Assembly: GCA_963697355.1 (NCBI GenBank)
Contig: CAVONV010000013.1
Coordinates: forward strand, 273,329-337,328
Reading direction: 5' to 3'
Origin: CAVONV01 sp963697355
Lineage (GTDB): Bacteria; Acidobacteriota; Vicinamibacteria; Marinacidobacterales; DATDRI01
DNA: 64,000 nucleotides
The notes under the pieces are model-generated. The model searched no databases. It was not told the origin of the DNA and saw only the letters and a list, made by a program, of their open reading frames with translations. Both the position numbers and the translations under genes were made by a program. Shown here piece after piece: positions 17,901 to 25,206 of the stretch; the stretch's first letter is position 1, and the number at the start of each line of letters is the position of its first letter.

Positions 17901-18153
17901 CGTCGGAACCTTCGATTTGGACACACAAACCACGGGAGAAAATGAAAGTACCGATCTGGGTGTGGGTAAGGTCACGGGGCTCTTCTATCGGGATGAGCAC
18001 CTTCACGTCAGTCGTAGCGGTGGGATCCAAGCGGAAGGCCGAACCCTGATTCTGGGTGAGAGGGATGGCGAAATGGATTTGCGTGGCGGTGACGGGAGCG
18101 GGACGGGAACCGTGCAAATTCTGGTCAGGGGTTTCCGGATGTCGCCCTTCTAG
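14953..18153 (+). CDS. pilY1: PilY1-like pilus tip adhesin with VWA domain
   Basis: 1066 residues. A signal peptide of about 29 residues is followed by a von Willebrand A domain (about 50-330) with an intact MIDAS start DTSGSMSS and FVIIVTDGDDTC. The middle part links to a C-terminal PilY1 beta-propeller (about 560-1000) with blades such as YIGDIQGKIHKLDC. An acidic stretch TDTDVNGESYE could be the calcium loop that controls pilus retraction in Pseudomonas PilY1. Multiple cysteines suggest disulfides. This is the likely tip adhesin, anchored through the minor pilins encoded just upstream. A strong hairpin follows at 18174. Confidence 0.88.
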   Translation: MWKQMLVRRATLLMVAIAVALTWVQSGRTQTVCVVERGIDPLDVLNQSVRHNVWIVLDTSGSMSSDFGGGVSRLNTAKRVLDRLMMSELIDASGNPLVNWGFVNFAVNGSNADGCVDQFTGSQCVGLNLGLLENPPPCGGDDNREAIIQRLYATSPNGWTPNGISLDQISDRIVQDGYVSGLYPDQRNFVIIVTDGDDTCECNSFLWDGASPGQLRGLDSSPAYSSPISTGDDARAYNAGLKGKIAYDRMNPTPTDRATGELGSTFVIGLGLNAASRSRANHLAWEASGAAYNNPNALSALFADNEEELIQALKDAFARIGIPSTELTLGAPIVGSVKELIPQIPGLRVLDPDTSAVRAVTNDDILGDADPASYDLQDVQFARRLRADLKDNVLFTTSVVLPGFKGHLRAHNVYSVQDYETGAGTRTADYTLQFWDAGEKLRDRDPDTRTILFNTRADAPGDPLHEFKLGADFTDDQMADLLGVDQGFLSEIDGVGALTKADAAKMAVQVIRGYHLKTHPVTGTLYNNLGEPNLTKLDENNEMAWKLMDSANVGVTVVLNPPRSPDANPPKHNDYEYGTGNFPYGYYWEKLNRGTVVYLPTNGGMVHGFNAENGEELVAYIPDDALGDWPAGEVPGSRSNLKDLVGLIVAENNGIANHHFFLSASATASDVFLRSPEGDDQWHTVITFGRGKGGKFLTALDVSQMPDWTPGRTAALDLATEAAPTMLFNVGNREGITDTDVNGESYEGLGETWSLPIVRNVAGTTNPDQWVMFVGGGYGCEAAGTNEGQYLYVLKMEDGSVYRRFRVPNDPAASIDYNGLVAMPVVYNPHELMPNDDQDYAVRAYIGDIQGKIHKLDCSQPDPLSWSFTSGIGNEFYNVGPDQPITAPVAIFRDNMDVYVFAGTGGDARVLAPFKFIALLDENNASVGQLVWTYDLPMGERVHVGPAVGGETAFFASTLESLDLALCASQFSSTLFALGVTTGVGTFDLDTQTTGENESTDLGVGKVTGLFYRDEHLHVSRSGGIQAEGRTLILGERDGEMDLRGGDGSGTGTVQILVRGFRMSPF

Positions 18154-18173
18154 GCACCTGGTTGCGCCACCAA

Positions 18174-18224
18174 GCTGCCGGAGGATCCCAAGGCTCGGGT
18201 TCGGGTCCTCCGGCAGCCCTTTTG
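18174..18224 (+). terminator. terminator after pilY1
   Basis: GCTGCCGGAGGA (18174-18185) pairs with TCCTCCGGCAGC (18206-18217), a perfect 12-bp stem with a 20-base loop, followed by CCTTTTGG. It closes the minor pilin operon. Confidence 0.8.
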
Positions 18225-18246
18225 GTTTGAGCGGTCACGATAGGGG

Positions 18247-18276
18247 TTGAGAAATCCCCTGAAAAAAGGGTAGGAT
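18247..18276 (+). promoter_or_regulatory. sigma-70-like promoter upstream of the zinc-ribbon TPR gene
   Basis: TTGAGA (18247-18252), an 18-base spacer, then TAGGAT (18271-18276). It lies about 65 bases before the ATG at 18341 and beyond the pilY1 terminator. Confidence 0.5.
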
Positions 18277-18340
18277 AAGAAGTTAGCGGGAATAACCGTA
18301 TTCGTGAACAACTAAACTCAAGGACCCGGGAGAAAGACAG

Positions 18341-19447
18341 ATGAAGCGCTGTCCCTTTTGCGGGGCCAAGAACAAGGACCAGTTTGATTTCTGTGTCCGT
18401 TGTTCGGCGTCCCTCGAGGAGGAGGTCTCGGAGGCGAGTAGCTCCATTTTGTCGTCCGTTGTGCCCGTCATCTTTTTGATCTTGCTGGCGATCGCATTTT
18501 GGGCGACCTGGCGGTACTTGAATCCTTCAGCAGATGAGTCTCCATCTACGAGACCTACCACCCAGAATCCCACACCTCGTCGAGAGCCCAATGTTGCTCC
18601 GTCGCGCCCGTTCGACGTCGAACGAGCCCAGAGCATGGCACGGGCGGGAATGATCGCCTTTCACGAAGGACAGTACGAGAGAGCGATTATGCTCTTTCGC
18701 GAGTTCGTGGGGGAGGCTCCAGACAATCCCTTCGGACATATGTACTTGGGATTGTCTTTGTTCCAAACGGGTGAGAACGAGGAAGCCATTCAGGCGATGG
18801 AAGCGGCTTTCGATCTCGCTCCGGATAATCCTGGTTTCGGCCACTATCTCGTGGGGATGCTGATACAAAAAGGGGATATCCCGGGAGCCGAAGACGTGGT
18901 GCGTCGCTACTTGTCCCTTCAACCCGACGACGAGAAAGCCCGTGTGGAACTGATACGACTCATGCGCCGCCGGGGTGAATTGGAAGACGCCATCGCTGAA
19001 GGTCAAAAACTCATCGCCCAAGATCCGGAAAACATCAACGCCGTACTCGAGCTTGGAACTTGCCTGAAGGATTCCGGCCAAATCACTGAGGCGAAGGCGC
19101 TGTTTCTCCAGGCCGTCGACCTGGACCCCAATTCGGCCACGGCTCAACACGCGTTGGGGGTTACTCATTCCTTGTCGGGGGACTACGAGCAGGCGCTTGC
19201 GCCTCTGGAAGTTGCCGTCGCCCTCGATCCGGAGAACGGACTCTACCATCTGTCCCTCGCCCAGGCATACGAGAATCTCGATTACATCCAGGACTCGTTC
19301 GAGGAATACGAGGCCTTCTTGAAGTTTGCTCCCGACGATCCGAGAGCTCAGCAAGTCCACGAATCCCTCGAACGGGCGCGGGCGGCTTTGAAAGAACGTC
19401 AGGCTGCAGAGAAGGACCAAGAGAAAAAGAAGAGGCAGGGTGTTTGA
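18341..19447 (+). CDS. zinc-ribbon, single-TM, TPR protein (first paralogue)
   Basis: 368 residues. An N-terminal zinc ribbon MKRCPFCGAKN-x8-FCVRC (four Cys) is followed by a TM helix (about 45-65), a Pro/Thr-rich linker, and seven or so TPR units through residue 350, such as YERAIMLFREFVGEAPDNPF and YEQALAPLEVAVALDPEN. The tail is QAYENLDYIQDSFEEYEAFL, then a charged end. The zinc ribbon would face the cytoplasm and the TPRs the periplasm, if the Cys-rich end is inside. It is paralogous to the gene at 22559, and the pair brackets the PilR-like regulator and pilW. Function unknown. Confidence 0.8.
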   Translation: MKRCPFCGAKNKDQFDFCVRCSASLEEEVSEASSSILSSVVPVIFLILLAIAFWATWRYLNPSADESPSTRPTTQNPTPRREPNVAPSRPFDVERAQSMARAGMIAFHEGQYERAIMLFREFVGEAPDNPFGHMYLGLSLFQTGENEEAIQAMEAAFDLAPDNPGFGHYLVGMLIQKGDIPGAEDVVRRYLSLQPDDEKARVELIRLMRRRGELEDAIAEGQKLIAQDPENINAVLELGTCLKDSGQITEAKALFLQAVDLDPNSATAQHALGVTHSLSGDYEQALAPLEVAVALDPENGLYHLSLAQAYENLDYIQDSFEEYEAFLKFAPDDPRAQQVHESLERARAALKERQAAEKDQEKKKRQGV

Positions 19448-19487
19448 GAAGCTCCTCGAGCTTCATGATTCATAAGGAGGTACGGTG

Positions 19488-20039
19488 GTGAAAGGCATGG
19501 ATGTCCGATACCAGGCTCCGTGGCGCTCGTTCTGTTTTTTCCTATTGTTACTTGGTTTGACGGTCGGGCTGAGCTCGGCGCAGTCGCTTGTGGATCTTGC
19601 CAAAAAAGAAAAGGAACGGCGCTCCAAGAACCAGACCCCGGAGACGAAGGTCATAACCGACAGGGACCTACAATCTCACGGAAGACTTCCCGAGACGCTA
19701 CCAACCACGACTCCGACGGAAGAAGGTTCGGAAGACGCGGCTGCCGGCGGAGACGAAGGTGAAGACCAGGAGGGGGAGGAAGACGAGACTCAAGACCCGG
19801 AGTATTGGCGGCAGCGTGTCGAGGGAGTGAACAAGAAGATTCAAGACCTCGAAGAACAGCTGAATAGTCCGGATATGACCTGGAACGAAGGCCTTCGTGA
19901 CGATGTCAATCCTTTGGGGCAGAAGAATTTGTCTAGGCGACAGGAACTGGAAAATCAGCTGGCTCAGGCGAGAGCTGAGCTCGAGACCATTCAAGAGGAG
20001 GCTCGACGAGCCGGAGTTCCCCCAGGTTGGGTTCGCTAG
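19488..20039 (+). CDS. secreted coiled-coil protein ending in RRAGVPPGWVR
   Basis: About 183 residues. AAGGAGG at 19474-19480 favours the GTG at 19488 (7-base spacer) over GTG 19485 or ATG 19497. A signal peptide ends near SSAQ. It is followed by SLVDLAKKEKERRSK, then TDRDL, a very acidic Glu/Gly/Asp linker, a YW motif (DPEYWRQRVEGVNKKIQDLE), a coiled coil with heptads, and the terminal motif RRAGVPPGWVR. A paralogue on the other strand at 28323 has the same layout. I know of no assigned function for this family. It is probably periplasmic. Confidence 0.75.
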   Translation: MKGMDVRYQAPWRSFCFFLLLLGLTVGLSSAQSLVDLAKKEKERRSKNQTPETKVITDRDLQSHGRLPETLPTTTPTEEGSEDAAAGGDEGEDQEGEEDETQDPEYWRQRVEGVNKKIQDLEEQLNSPDMTWNEGLRDDVNPLGQKNLSRRQELENQLAQARAELETIQEEARRAGVPPGWVR

Positions 20040-20083
20040 ACACCAACCTGAACTTGTTCCATTAGATGGTTCACGGAGAGAGC

Positions 20084-21532
20084 ATGAGTGTCTCGGTTCC
20101 TCAAAAGGTCCGATCGGATGAGCCGGTGAGTGAAATATCACCGGGATGCTCGTCGGCGAATACGGATGTTCTCGTCGTGGAAGATCGTCAGTCCCTGAGG
20201 ATGATGCTGCGGAGAACCTTGGAGTCCCGGAACTATCGAGTCGCGGAAGCCGCCGATGCCCGCGAGGCCGTCCGCCTGCTTACTTCGTCCAGGGTTTCCG
20301 TCGTGCTGACAGACCTCCGTCTGCCGTCCGGCAGCGGAATGGATGTGTTGCGGGCCGCGCGGGACGCCGACCCACACCTTCCTGTCATTGTCATGACGGC
20401 TTTCGGAACCGTCGAAGATGCTGTGGCAGCCATGAAAGACGGCGCCTTCGATTTCCTCTCCAAGCCTGTCGATACGGATCATCTTCTCGTATTGACAGAA
20501 CGGGCCGTCGAGCAGCGCCGGCTACGGATGGAGAATCTCATCCTCAAGGAAGCCTATGCCGCCCGGTATGGTTTTCCGCAGATCATTGGCGAAGATCGGG
20601 CACTCGAAGAAGTCTCACGCGCGATCCAGCGCGCCGCCGTTGCCGATACCACGGTGCTCCTCACCGGAGAGAGCGGAACCGGCAAAGAGCTGTTTGCACG
20701 GGCCCTCCATCACTTGAGTCCAAGACGAGATGGTCCTTTTCTCGCGATCAACTGTGCCGCTATCCCCGATGCACTATTGGAGAACGAACTGTTTGGGCAC
20801 GAGAAGGGTGCGTTTACCGGTGCCACGGGCCGGAAACTGGGAAAGTTGGAGTTGGCTGACCGCGGGACCGTGCTTCTCGATGAGATTGGCGAGGTTCCTC
20901 TGGGCCTGCAATCCAAGTTATTGCGGGTTCTCCAGGAGCACAGCTTCGAGCGCGTCGGCGGAACCTCTATCATTAATGTGGATGTGAGGATAGTAGCCGC
21001 CACGAACCGTGATTTGGCCCAAGCCGTAGAAGACAAACTCTTCAGAGACGACTTGTTCTATCGGTTATCTGTATTCCCCATCATGATTCCGCCGCTCAGG
21101 AGCCGGCGTGGCGATATCCCGTTGCTGGCGCGACACTATGTGGAGCGCTTTTGCCGTGAACTGGGAAAACCGCTCATGACGATTACTGAAGAGAGTATGG
21201 AACAACTGGTGTCGCACCACTGGCCCGGGAACGTGCGTGAGTTGGCGAATTGCATCGAGAGGGCTGTTTTGCTTTCCGATGAGACCGGGTTGACACCCGA
21301 GGTGCTCGGTTTTGTGGCGCGCGCGCAAGTGGCCTCTCCTCCGATCGGTTTCGATATGACCGGTAGCCTGGCTCAAGTGAGTCGACGTGCTGTTTCGTCG
21401 GCGGAGAAGGAAAAGGTACAGATGGTCATGGAGGAAGTGAACGGAGACCGAACGAGAGCTGCTGAAAAACTTCAGGTCAGCTCAAAGACACTCCTCTCAA
21501 AACTACGCGAGTATGGATTCGTGGGCAGTTGA
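20084..21532 (+). CDS. NtrC/PilR-family sigma-54 response regulator
   Basis: About 482 residues from the ATG at 20084 (GGAGAG three bases before; ATG 20066 is an alternative). The receiver domain has acidic VVED, the phosphoacceptor Asp in LTDLRLPSGSGM, and the conserved Lys in LSKPVD. The AAA+ domain has Walker A GESGTGKE, the sigma-54 contact loop GAFTGA intact, and LLDEIGEVPL. The C-terminal Fis-type helix-turn-helix includes GDRTRAAEKLQVSSKTLLSKL. It is the expected activator of the -24/-12 promoters at 5286 and 12882, with the kinase at 10897 as partner. Confidence 0.9.
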   Translation: MSVSVPQKVRSDEPVSEISPGCSSANTDVLVVEDRQSLRMMLRRTLESRNYRVAEAADAREAVRLLTSSRVSVVLTDLRLPSGSGMDVLRAARDADPHLPVIVMTAFGTVEDAVAAMKDGAFDFLSKPVDTDHLLVLTERAVEQRRLRMENLILKEAYAARYGFPQIIGEDRALEEVSRAIQRAAVADTTVLLTGESGTGKELFARALHHLSPRRDGPFLAINCAAIPDALLENELFGHEKGAFTGATGRKLGKLELADRGTVLLDEIGEVPLGLQSKLLRVLQEHSFERVGGTSIINVDVRIVAATNRDLAQAVEDKLFRDDLFYRLSVFPIMIPPLRSRRGDIPLLARHYVERFCRELGKPLMTITEESMEQLVSHHWPGNVRELANCIERAVLLSDETGLTPEVLGFVARAQVASPPIGFDMTGSLAQVSRRAVSSAEKEKVQMVMEEVNGDRTRAAEKLQVSSKTLLSKLREYGFVGS

Positions 21533-21561
21533 TGCTTAACAGAAAACATGGAGTTTTAGCC

Positions 21562-22548
21562 ATGCGGAAGACGATGACCAAATTCAAGGACGAGGATTCG
21601 AGAGGTTTTACGCTCATCGAAGTGCTGATATCGATGGCCATCACTATCGTCGTCATGGGAGCCGTTTTCGGTTTGTTGACTCGAGGACAACGAAGCTTCC
21701 AGAGAGAGCCTCAAGTGGCCGAGTTGCAGCAGAGCGCACGGACCGCACTCGACATGGTATCCAAAGACGTATTGCAGGCCGGTGCGGGACTACCGGTGGA
21801 GTTTCCATCTTTTACGACAACGGCCATCAACCCGAGCGTTGGAGATGGCGGCACTGGCCCCGACGTGATCGAGATCGTGGGTTCGTCTTCGAGCGCCGGC
21901 GAGATGTACTACGCTCCCGAGCCCGTCGTTAATTTCGACGGATCCACCAATGTCACGCTGGGGCTGGCTCCCACCGGCCTGGAAGTGGGTAATCTCGTGG
22001 TCGTCTACGACAACAATGAGTTGAGTCCCAATTGGGTCATGGGGTTTGTTACCGCGGTCAATCAGACACCACCCGAAGCGATCGTGACTTTGGATGCAAC
22101 CTTCGGTACCGCCATCGTTCCCGGCGGATACACGAATAACCCGGATGGTTTCACGGCGGGATTCATCACGCGGGTGTCGGTCGTCCAATATTCGACGCAG
22201 CTTCAAGGCAACGACCTGATATTGCGCCGGCAAGTGGATTTTGGGCAAATAAATCCCGTGGGTATGCTCGACGATTTCCAGGTCGCCTATCTCGTCGGCA
22301 CGCAACCGCAGATAGAACAACTCAGCCCACCACCTCCCCAGCCGACCCGAGGGATTCTTATTACTCCAGCGGACATCATCTCTGGAATCCGCGTCACCGT
22401 TGCGGCGCGGTCGACTCAGGAGAACTTGGCCGGCTCGTCACAAGGAGCCTCCGGCGACTACATTCGAAAGACGTTTTCTTCGAACATCAGTCCGAGGAAC
22501 GTGCTTGCCGGATGCGCGGAGCGACTAGGAACGCAGTGTTCCATTTGA
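21562..22548 (+). CDS. PilW-type minor pilin
   Basis: 328 residues from the ATG at 21562, chosen because GGAG at 21550-21553 is 8 bases upstream. An ATG at 21532 overlapping the regulator stop is possible. The leader ends DEDSRG, then FTLIEVLISMAITIVVMGAVFG and LQQSARTALDMVSKDVLQAGAG, the PilW pattern. It completes the minor pilin set, although it is separated from fimT-pilV-pilX by pilY1, the TPR gene, the coiled-coil gene and the regulator. A proline stretch PPPPQP sits in the C-terminal half. Confidence 0.85.
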   Translation: MRKTMTKFKDEDSRGFTLIEVLISMAITIVVMGAVFGLLTRGQRSFQREPQVAELQQSARTALDMVSKDVLQAGAGLPVEFPSFTTTAINPSVGDGGTGPDVIEIVGSSSSAGEMYYAPEPVVNFDGSTNVTLGLAPTGLEVGNLVVVYDNNELSPNWVMGFVTAVNQTPPEAIVTLDATFGTAIVPGGYTNNPDGFTAGFITRVSVVQYSTQLQGNDLILRRQVDFGQINPVGMLDDFQVAYLVGTQPQIEQLSPPPPQPTRGILITPADIISGIRVTVAARSTQENLAGSSQGASGDYIRKTFSSNISPRNVLAGCAERLGTQCSI

Positions 22549-22558
22549 TGGGTCGTCA

Positions 22559-23647
22559 ATGGCTGAGGGTTTCCAGAAATGCCGTGCCTGCGGGGCTAGG
22601 AACCGAGAACGATTCGAACACTGCGTTCGGTGTGGCGAGCTCTTAGCTTCAGACGGCCCTGACTCGACCTCATTTATCCGTGTGAACACACTCACGCTGG
22701 TCGTTCTGGGTTTCGTTGCTTTGGGATTGTCGGTTGCGGCGTTCCGTTGGATCGCGACGGGAGCTCAATCGCAGCCACAGCCGAGTCCTGCGACTTCCGT
22801 TCGTAAGCCCGGCGCCCCCGCGCCAAGTCCGACCGGTGAACCGTCGGCCGGATTCAAAGACGCCGCCGAGGCAACTCGCCTCGGAATGGAAGCGTTCCAG
22901 AGCGGCGACTACGAATCAGCCTACGCCTATTTCGAGGAGCTTGGGCGTCTTTCGCCCACCAATATCACGGCGCATCTGTACGCCGGATTGTGCATGATAC
23001 GCCTGGGAGATTTGGACACGGCGGAAGAAGACTTGAAAAGAGCCGTGGAGCTTCAACCCGACCATTCAGTGGCCGTTGGTCATCTCGTTTCGCTCTTGAT
23101 GCAAAGAGGACAACTGGAAGAGGCGGAGAAGGTCCAATCGGAGCTTGTAAGGCGCAACCGCTACGATGCCGAACCACTCATTGGACTTGGCCGGATCCTG
23201 AGAGAACGAGGTGATATGGAGCGTGCCCTGGAGGTCCATCGACGCGCCGTCGGTTTGGCCCCAACGGATGCCACCGCGCTTCTGGAATTGGGCGTCTTGT
23301 TGAACGAGGCGAAATCGACCGGCGAAGCCAGGGAGGTGTTTCAGGAGGTTCTCTCGCTCGACGACGCCAACGTAGCAGCCCACGCGGGGCTCGGCACTTC
23401 CTTGATGCTCGAGGAGCGCTACGAGGGGGCTGTAGAGCCGCTGGAGCGTGCCCTAAGTCTGGATAGCGAACAAGCCTCGGTGCATCTAAACCTCGCGATT
23501 GTCTACGAAAACCTCGACCGGGTGGAAGACTCGCTACGGGAATACGAAGCATTCGTCCGTCTCACCGATGACCGGGAAAAGGCGGCGCGTGTCGAAGAAT
23601 TGGTGACAAGAGCCCGAGCCGCACTTGCGGAACGCCAGGGGCGCTAG
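22559..23647 (+). CDS. zinc-ribbon, single-TM, TPR protein (second paralogue)
   Basis: 362 residues. Zinc ribbon KCRACGARN-x8-HCVRCGE, TM helix (about 46-68), Pro-rich linker, then TPR units to residue 345, ending LNLAIVYENLDRVEDSLREY. Architecture and spacing match the protein at 18341, so the two are paralogues. It lies 10 bases after pilW and is probably co-transcribed with it. A pilus-related scaffold or membrane-complex organiser is plausible from context only. Confidence 0.8.
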   Translation: MAEGFQKCRACGARNRERFEHCVRCGELLASDGPDSTSFIRVNTLTLVVLGFVALGLSVAAFRWIATGAQSQPQPSPATSVRKPGAPAPSPTGEPSAGFKDAAEATRLGMEAFQSGDYESAYAYFEELGRLSPTNITAHLYAGLCMIRLGDLDTAEEDLKRAVELQPDHSVAVGHLVSLLMQRGQLEEAEKVQSELVRRNRYDAEPLIGLGRILRERGDMERALEVHRRAVGLAPTDATALLELGVLLNEAKSTGEAREVFQEVLSLDDANVAAHAGLGTSLMLEERYEGAVEPLERALSLDSEQASVHLNLAIVYENLDRVEDSLREYEAFVRLTDDREKAARVEELVTRARAALAERQGR

Positions 23648-23706
23648 TTGCGTCACCCGGACCCATTCACGGGAAAAAAGAGACCAAAGGTGAAGAATGG
23701 CATGGT

Positions 23707-23735
23707 CTCGGTCAAGTTTTGTGACCGAGTTTTCC
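23707..23735 (+). terminator. terminator after the pilW-TPR pair
   Basis: CTCGGTCA (23707-23714) pairs with TGACCGAG (23722-23729) across a 7-base loop, directly followed by TTTTCCC. Confidence 0.85.
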
Positions 23736-23820
23736 CTTGTCGGCGCCTCGGTTTGCATCCTTTTCCGGATCGATTGAAAGGATATCCGCGGCTTTTCGGA
23801 CGGACCCCTCCTAACCTGGC

Positions 23821-23849
23821 TTGACATTGCGCGGTCCGATGCCTAGGAT
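23821..23849 (+). promoter_or_regulatory. sigma-70 promoter of the GTPase-transcarbamylase operon
   Basis: TTGACA (23821-23826), a 17-base spacer, then TAGGAT (23844-23849), about 44 bases before the ATG at 23893. Confidence 0.75.
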
Positions 23850-23892
23850 CACCGCCGACAACACCAACTGCAAATACTGATGGAGGCGATCC

Positions 23893-25206
23893 ATGGAGAA
23901 AACTCGAGTACTGATCATGGGAGCAGCGGGACGCGATTTTCACAACTTCAATCTGGTCTATAGGAACAATCCAAGTGCCGAGGTGGTTGCCTTTACCGCT
24001 ACCCAGATTCCGAACATCGATGGACGGAGGTACCCCGCAGAGCTTGCGGGACCGGATTATCCCGAGGGGATTCCCATCCATCCCGAAGAAGATCTGAGTC
24101 GTCTCATCAGGGAGTTAGAGATCCACGAGGTCGTGTTCTCTTACAGTGATGTGCGTCATGTCTACGTCATGAACCGAGCCAGCGAGGTTCTCGCGGCGGG
24201 AGCGGATTTCAAGCTCCTTGGAGCCCGCAGTACCATGCTGGAAGCGAAGGTTCCCGTCGTTTCGGTATGTGCTGTTCGAACCGGTTGCGGAAAGAGCCAA
24301 ACGACACGAAAAGTTCGGCAGATCCTGGGCGAAAAGGACAAGCGGTCCGTGGTGGTTCGGCACCCCATGCCTTACGGAGATCTGACCAAACAACGAGTGC
24401 AGCGGTTCTCCTCCTACGAGGACTTGGAAACCCACGACTGCACCATCGAAGAGCGAGAAGAGTATGAGCCTCATCTCGCCGAAGGAACGGTCGTCTATGC
24501 CGGGGTCGACTACGAGGCGATCTTGAGAGAAGCCGAAAAAGAAGCCGACGTTGTTCTGTGGGACGGTGGTAACAATGACCTGCCTTTCTATCGAGCTGAT
24601 GTAGAAATCGTGGTGACCGATCCGCATCGCGCGGGCCACGAGCTCGAGTACCACCCCGGTGAGGCCAATCTGCGCCGCGCCCAAGTGGTCGTGATTAACA
24701 AAATCGACTCCTCGAGTTTGGAGAACATTCAAACGGTTCGTGAGAACATCGCGCGTGTCAATCCCAATGCGACCATCATCGAAGCGGCTTCCCCCATCTT
24801 CGTGGACAACCCGGATGCTGTGCGTGGAAAGAAAGTCCTTGCCATTGAAGACGGGCCGACCATCACCCACGGGGAGATCCCGTTCGGAGCGGCGGTGCTC
24901 GCAGCACGTCGTTTCGGAATGTCGGAGCTCGTCGATGCTCGACCCCATGCGGTGGGAACTATCCGCGACACCTATGAGAAGTACACTCACTTGGGTCCTG
25001 CGCTTCCCGCGATGGGATACGGGGAGCAGCAAGTTCGAGACTTGGAGGCGACCATCGATGCTACGGATGCCGACGTCGTTGTCTTCGCCACACCCGTCGA
25101 TTTTCGGCGCCTCGTCAAGCTCTCAAAGCCGGCCGTCCGCGTCCGATATGAGCTGCAGGAGATCGGTAAACCGGACTTGAGGGACGTGCTGACAAAACTC
25201 TTATGA
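23893..25206 (+). CDS. cyclic 2,3-diphosphoglycerate synthetase-like GTPase
   Basis: 437 residues. A Rossmann-like N-terminus (TRVLIMGAAGRDFHNFN) is followed by a P-loop VRTGCGKSQTTR (about residues 132-145), DGGNNDLPF, and the guanine-binding-like VVINKID. This layout is that of archaeal cyclic 2,3-diphosphoglycerate synthetase and its bacterial homologues, annotated only as GTPases. The bacterial reaction is not established to my knowledge. The stop overlaps the transcarbamylase start by 4 bases, so translational coupling is likely and the two products should act in one pathway. Confidence 0.8.
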   Translation: MEKTRVLIMGAAGRDFHNFNLVYRNNPSAEVVAFTATQIPNIDGRRYPAELAGPDYPEGIPIHPEEDLSRLIRELEIHEVVFSYSDVRHVYVMNRASEVLAAGADFKLLGARSTMLEAKVPVVSVCAVRTGCGKSQTTRKVRQILGEKDKRSVVVRHPMPYGDLTKQRVQRFSSYEDLETHDCTIEEREEYEPHLAEGTVVYAGVDYEAILREAEKEADVVLWDGGNNDLPFYRADVEIVVTDPHRAGHELEYHPGEANLRRAQVVVINKIDSSSLENIQTVRENIARVNPNATIIEAASPIFVDNPDAVRGKKVLAIEDGPTITHGEIPFGAAVLAARRFGMSELVDARPHAVGTIRDTYEKYTHLGPALPAMGYGEQQVRDLEATIDATDADVVVFATPVDFRRLVKLSKPAVRVRYELQEIGKPDLRDVLTKLL

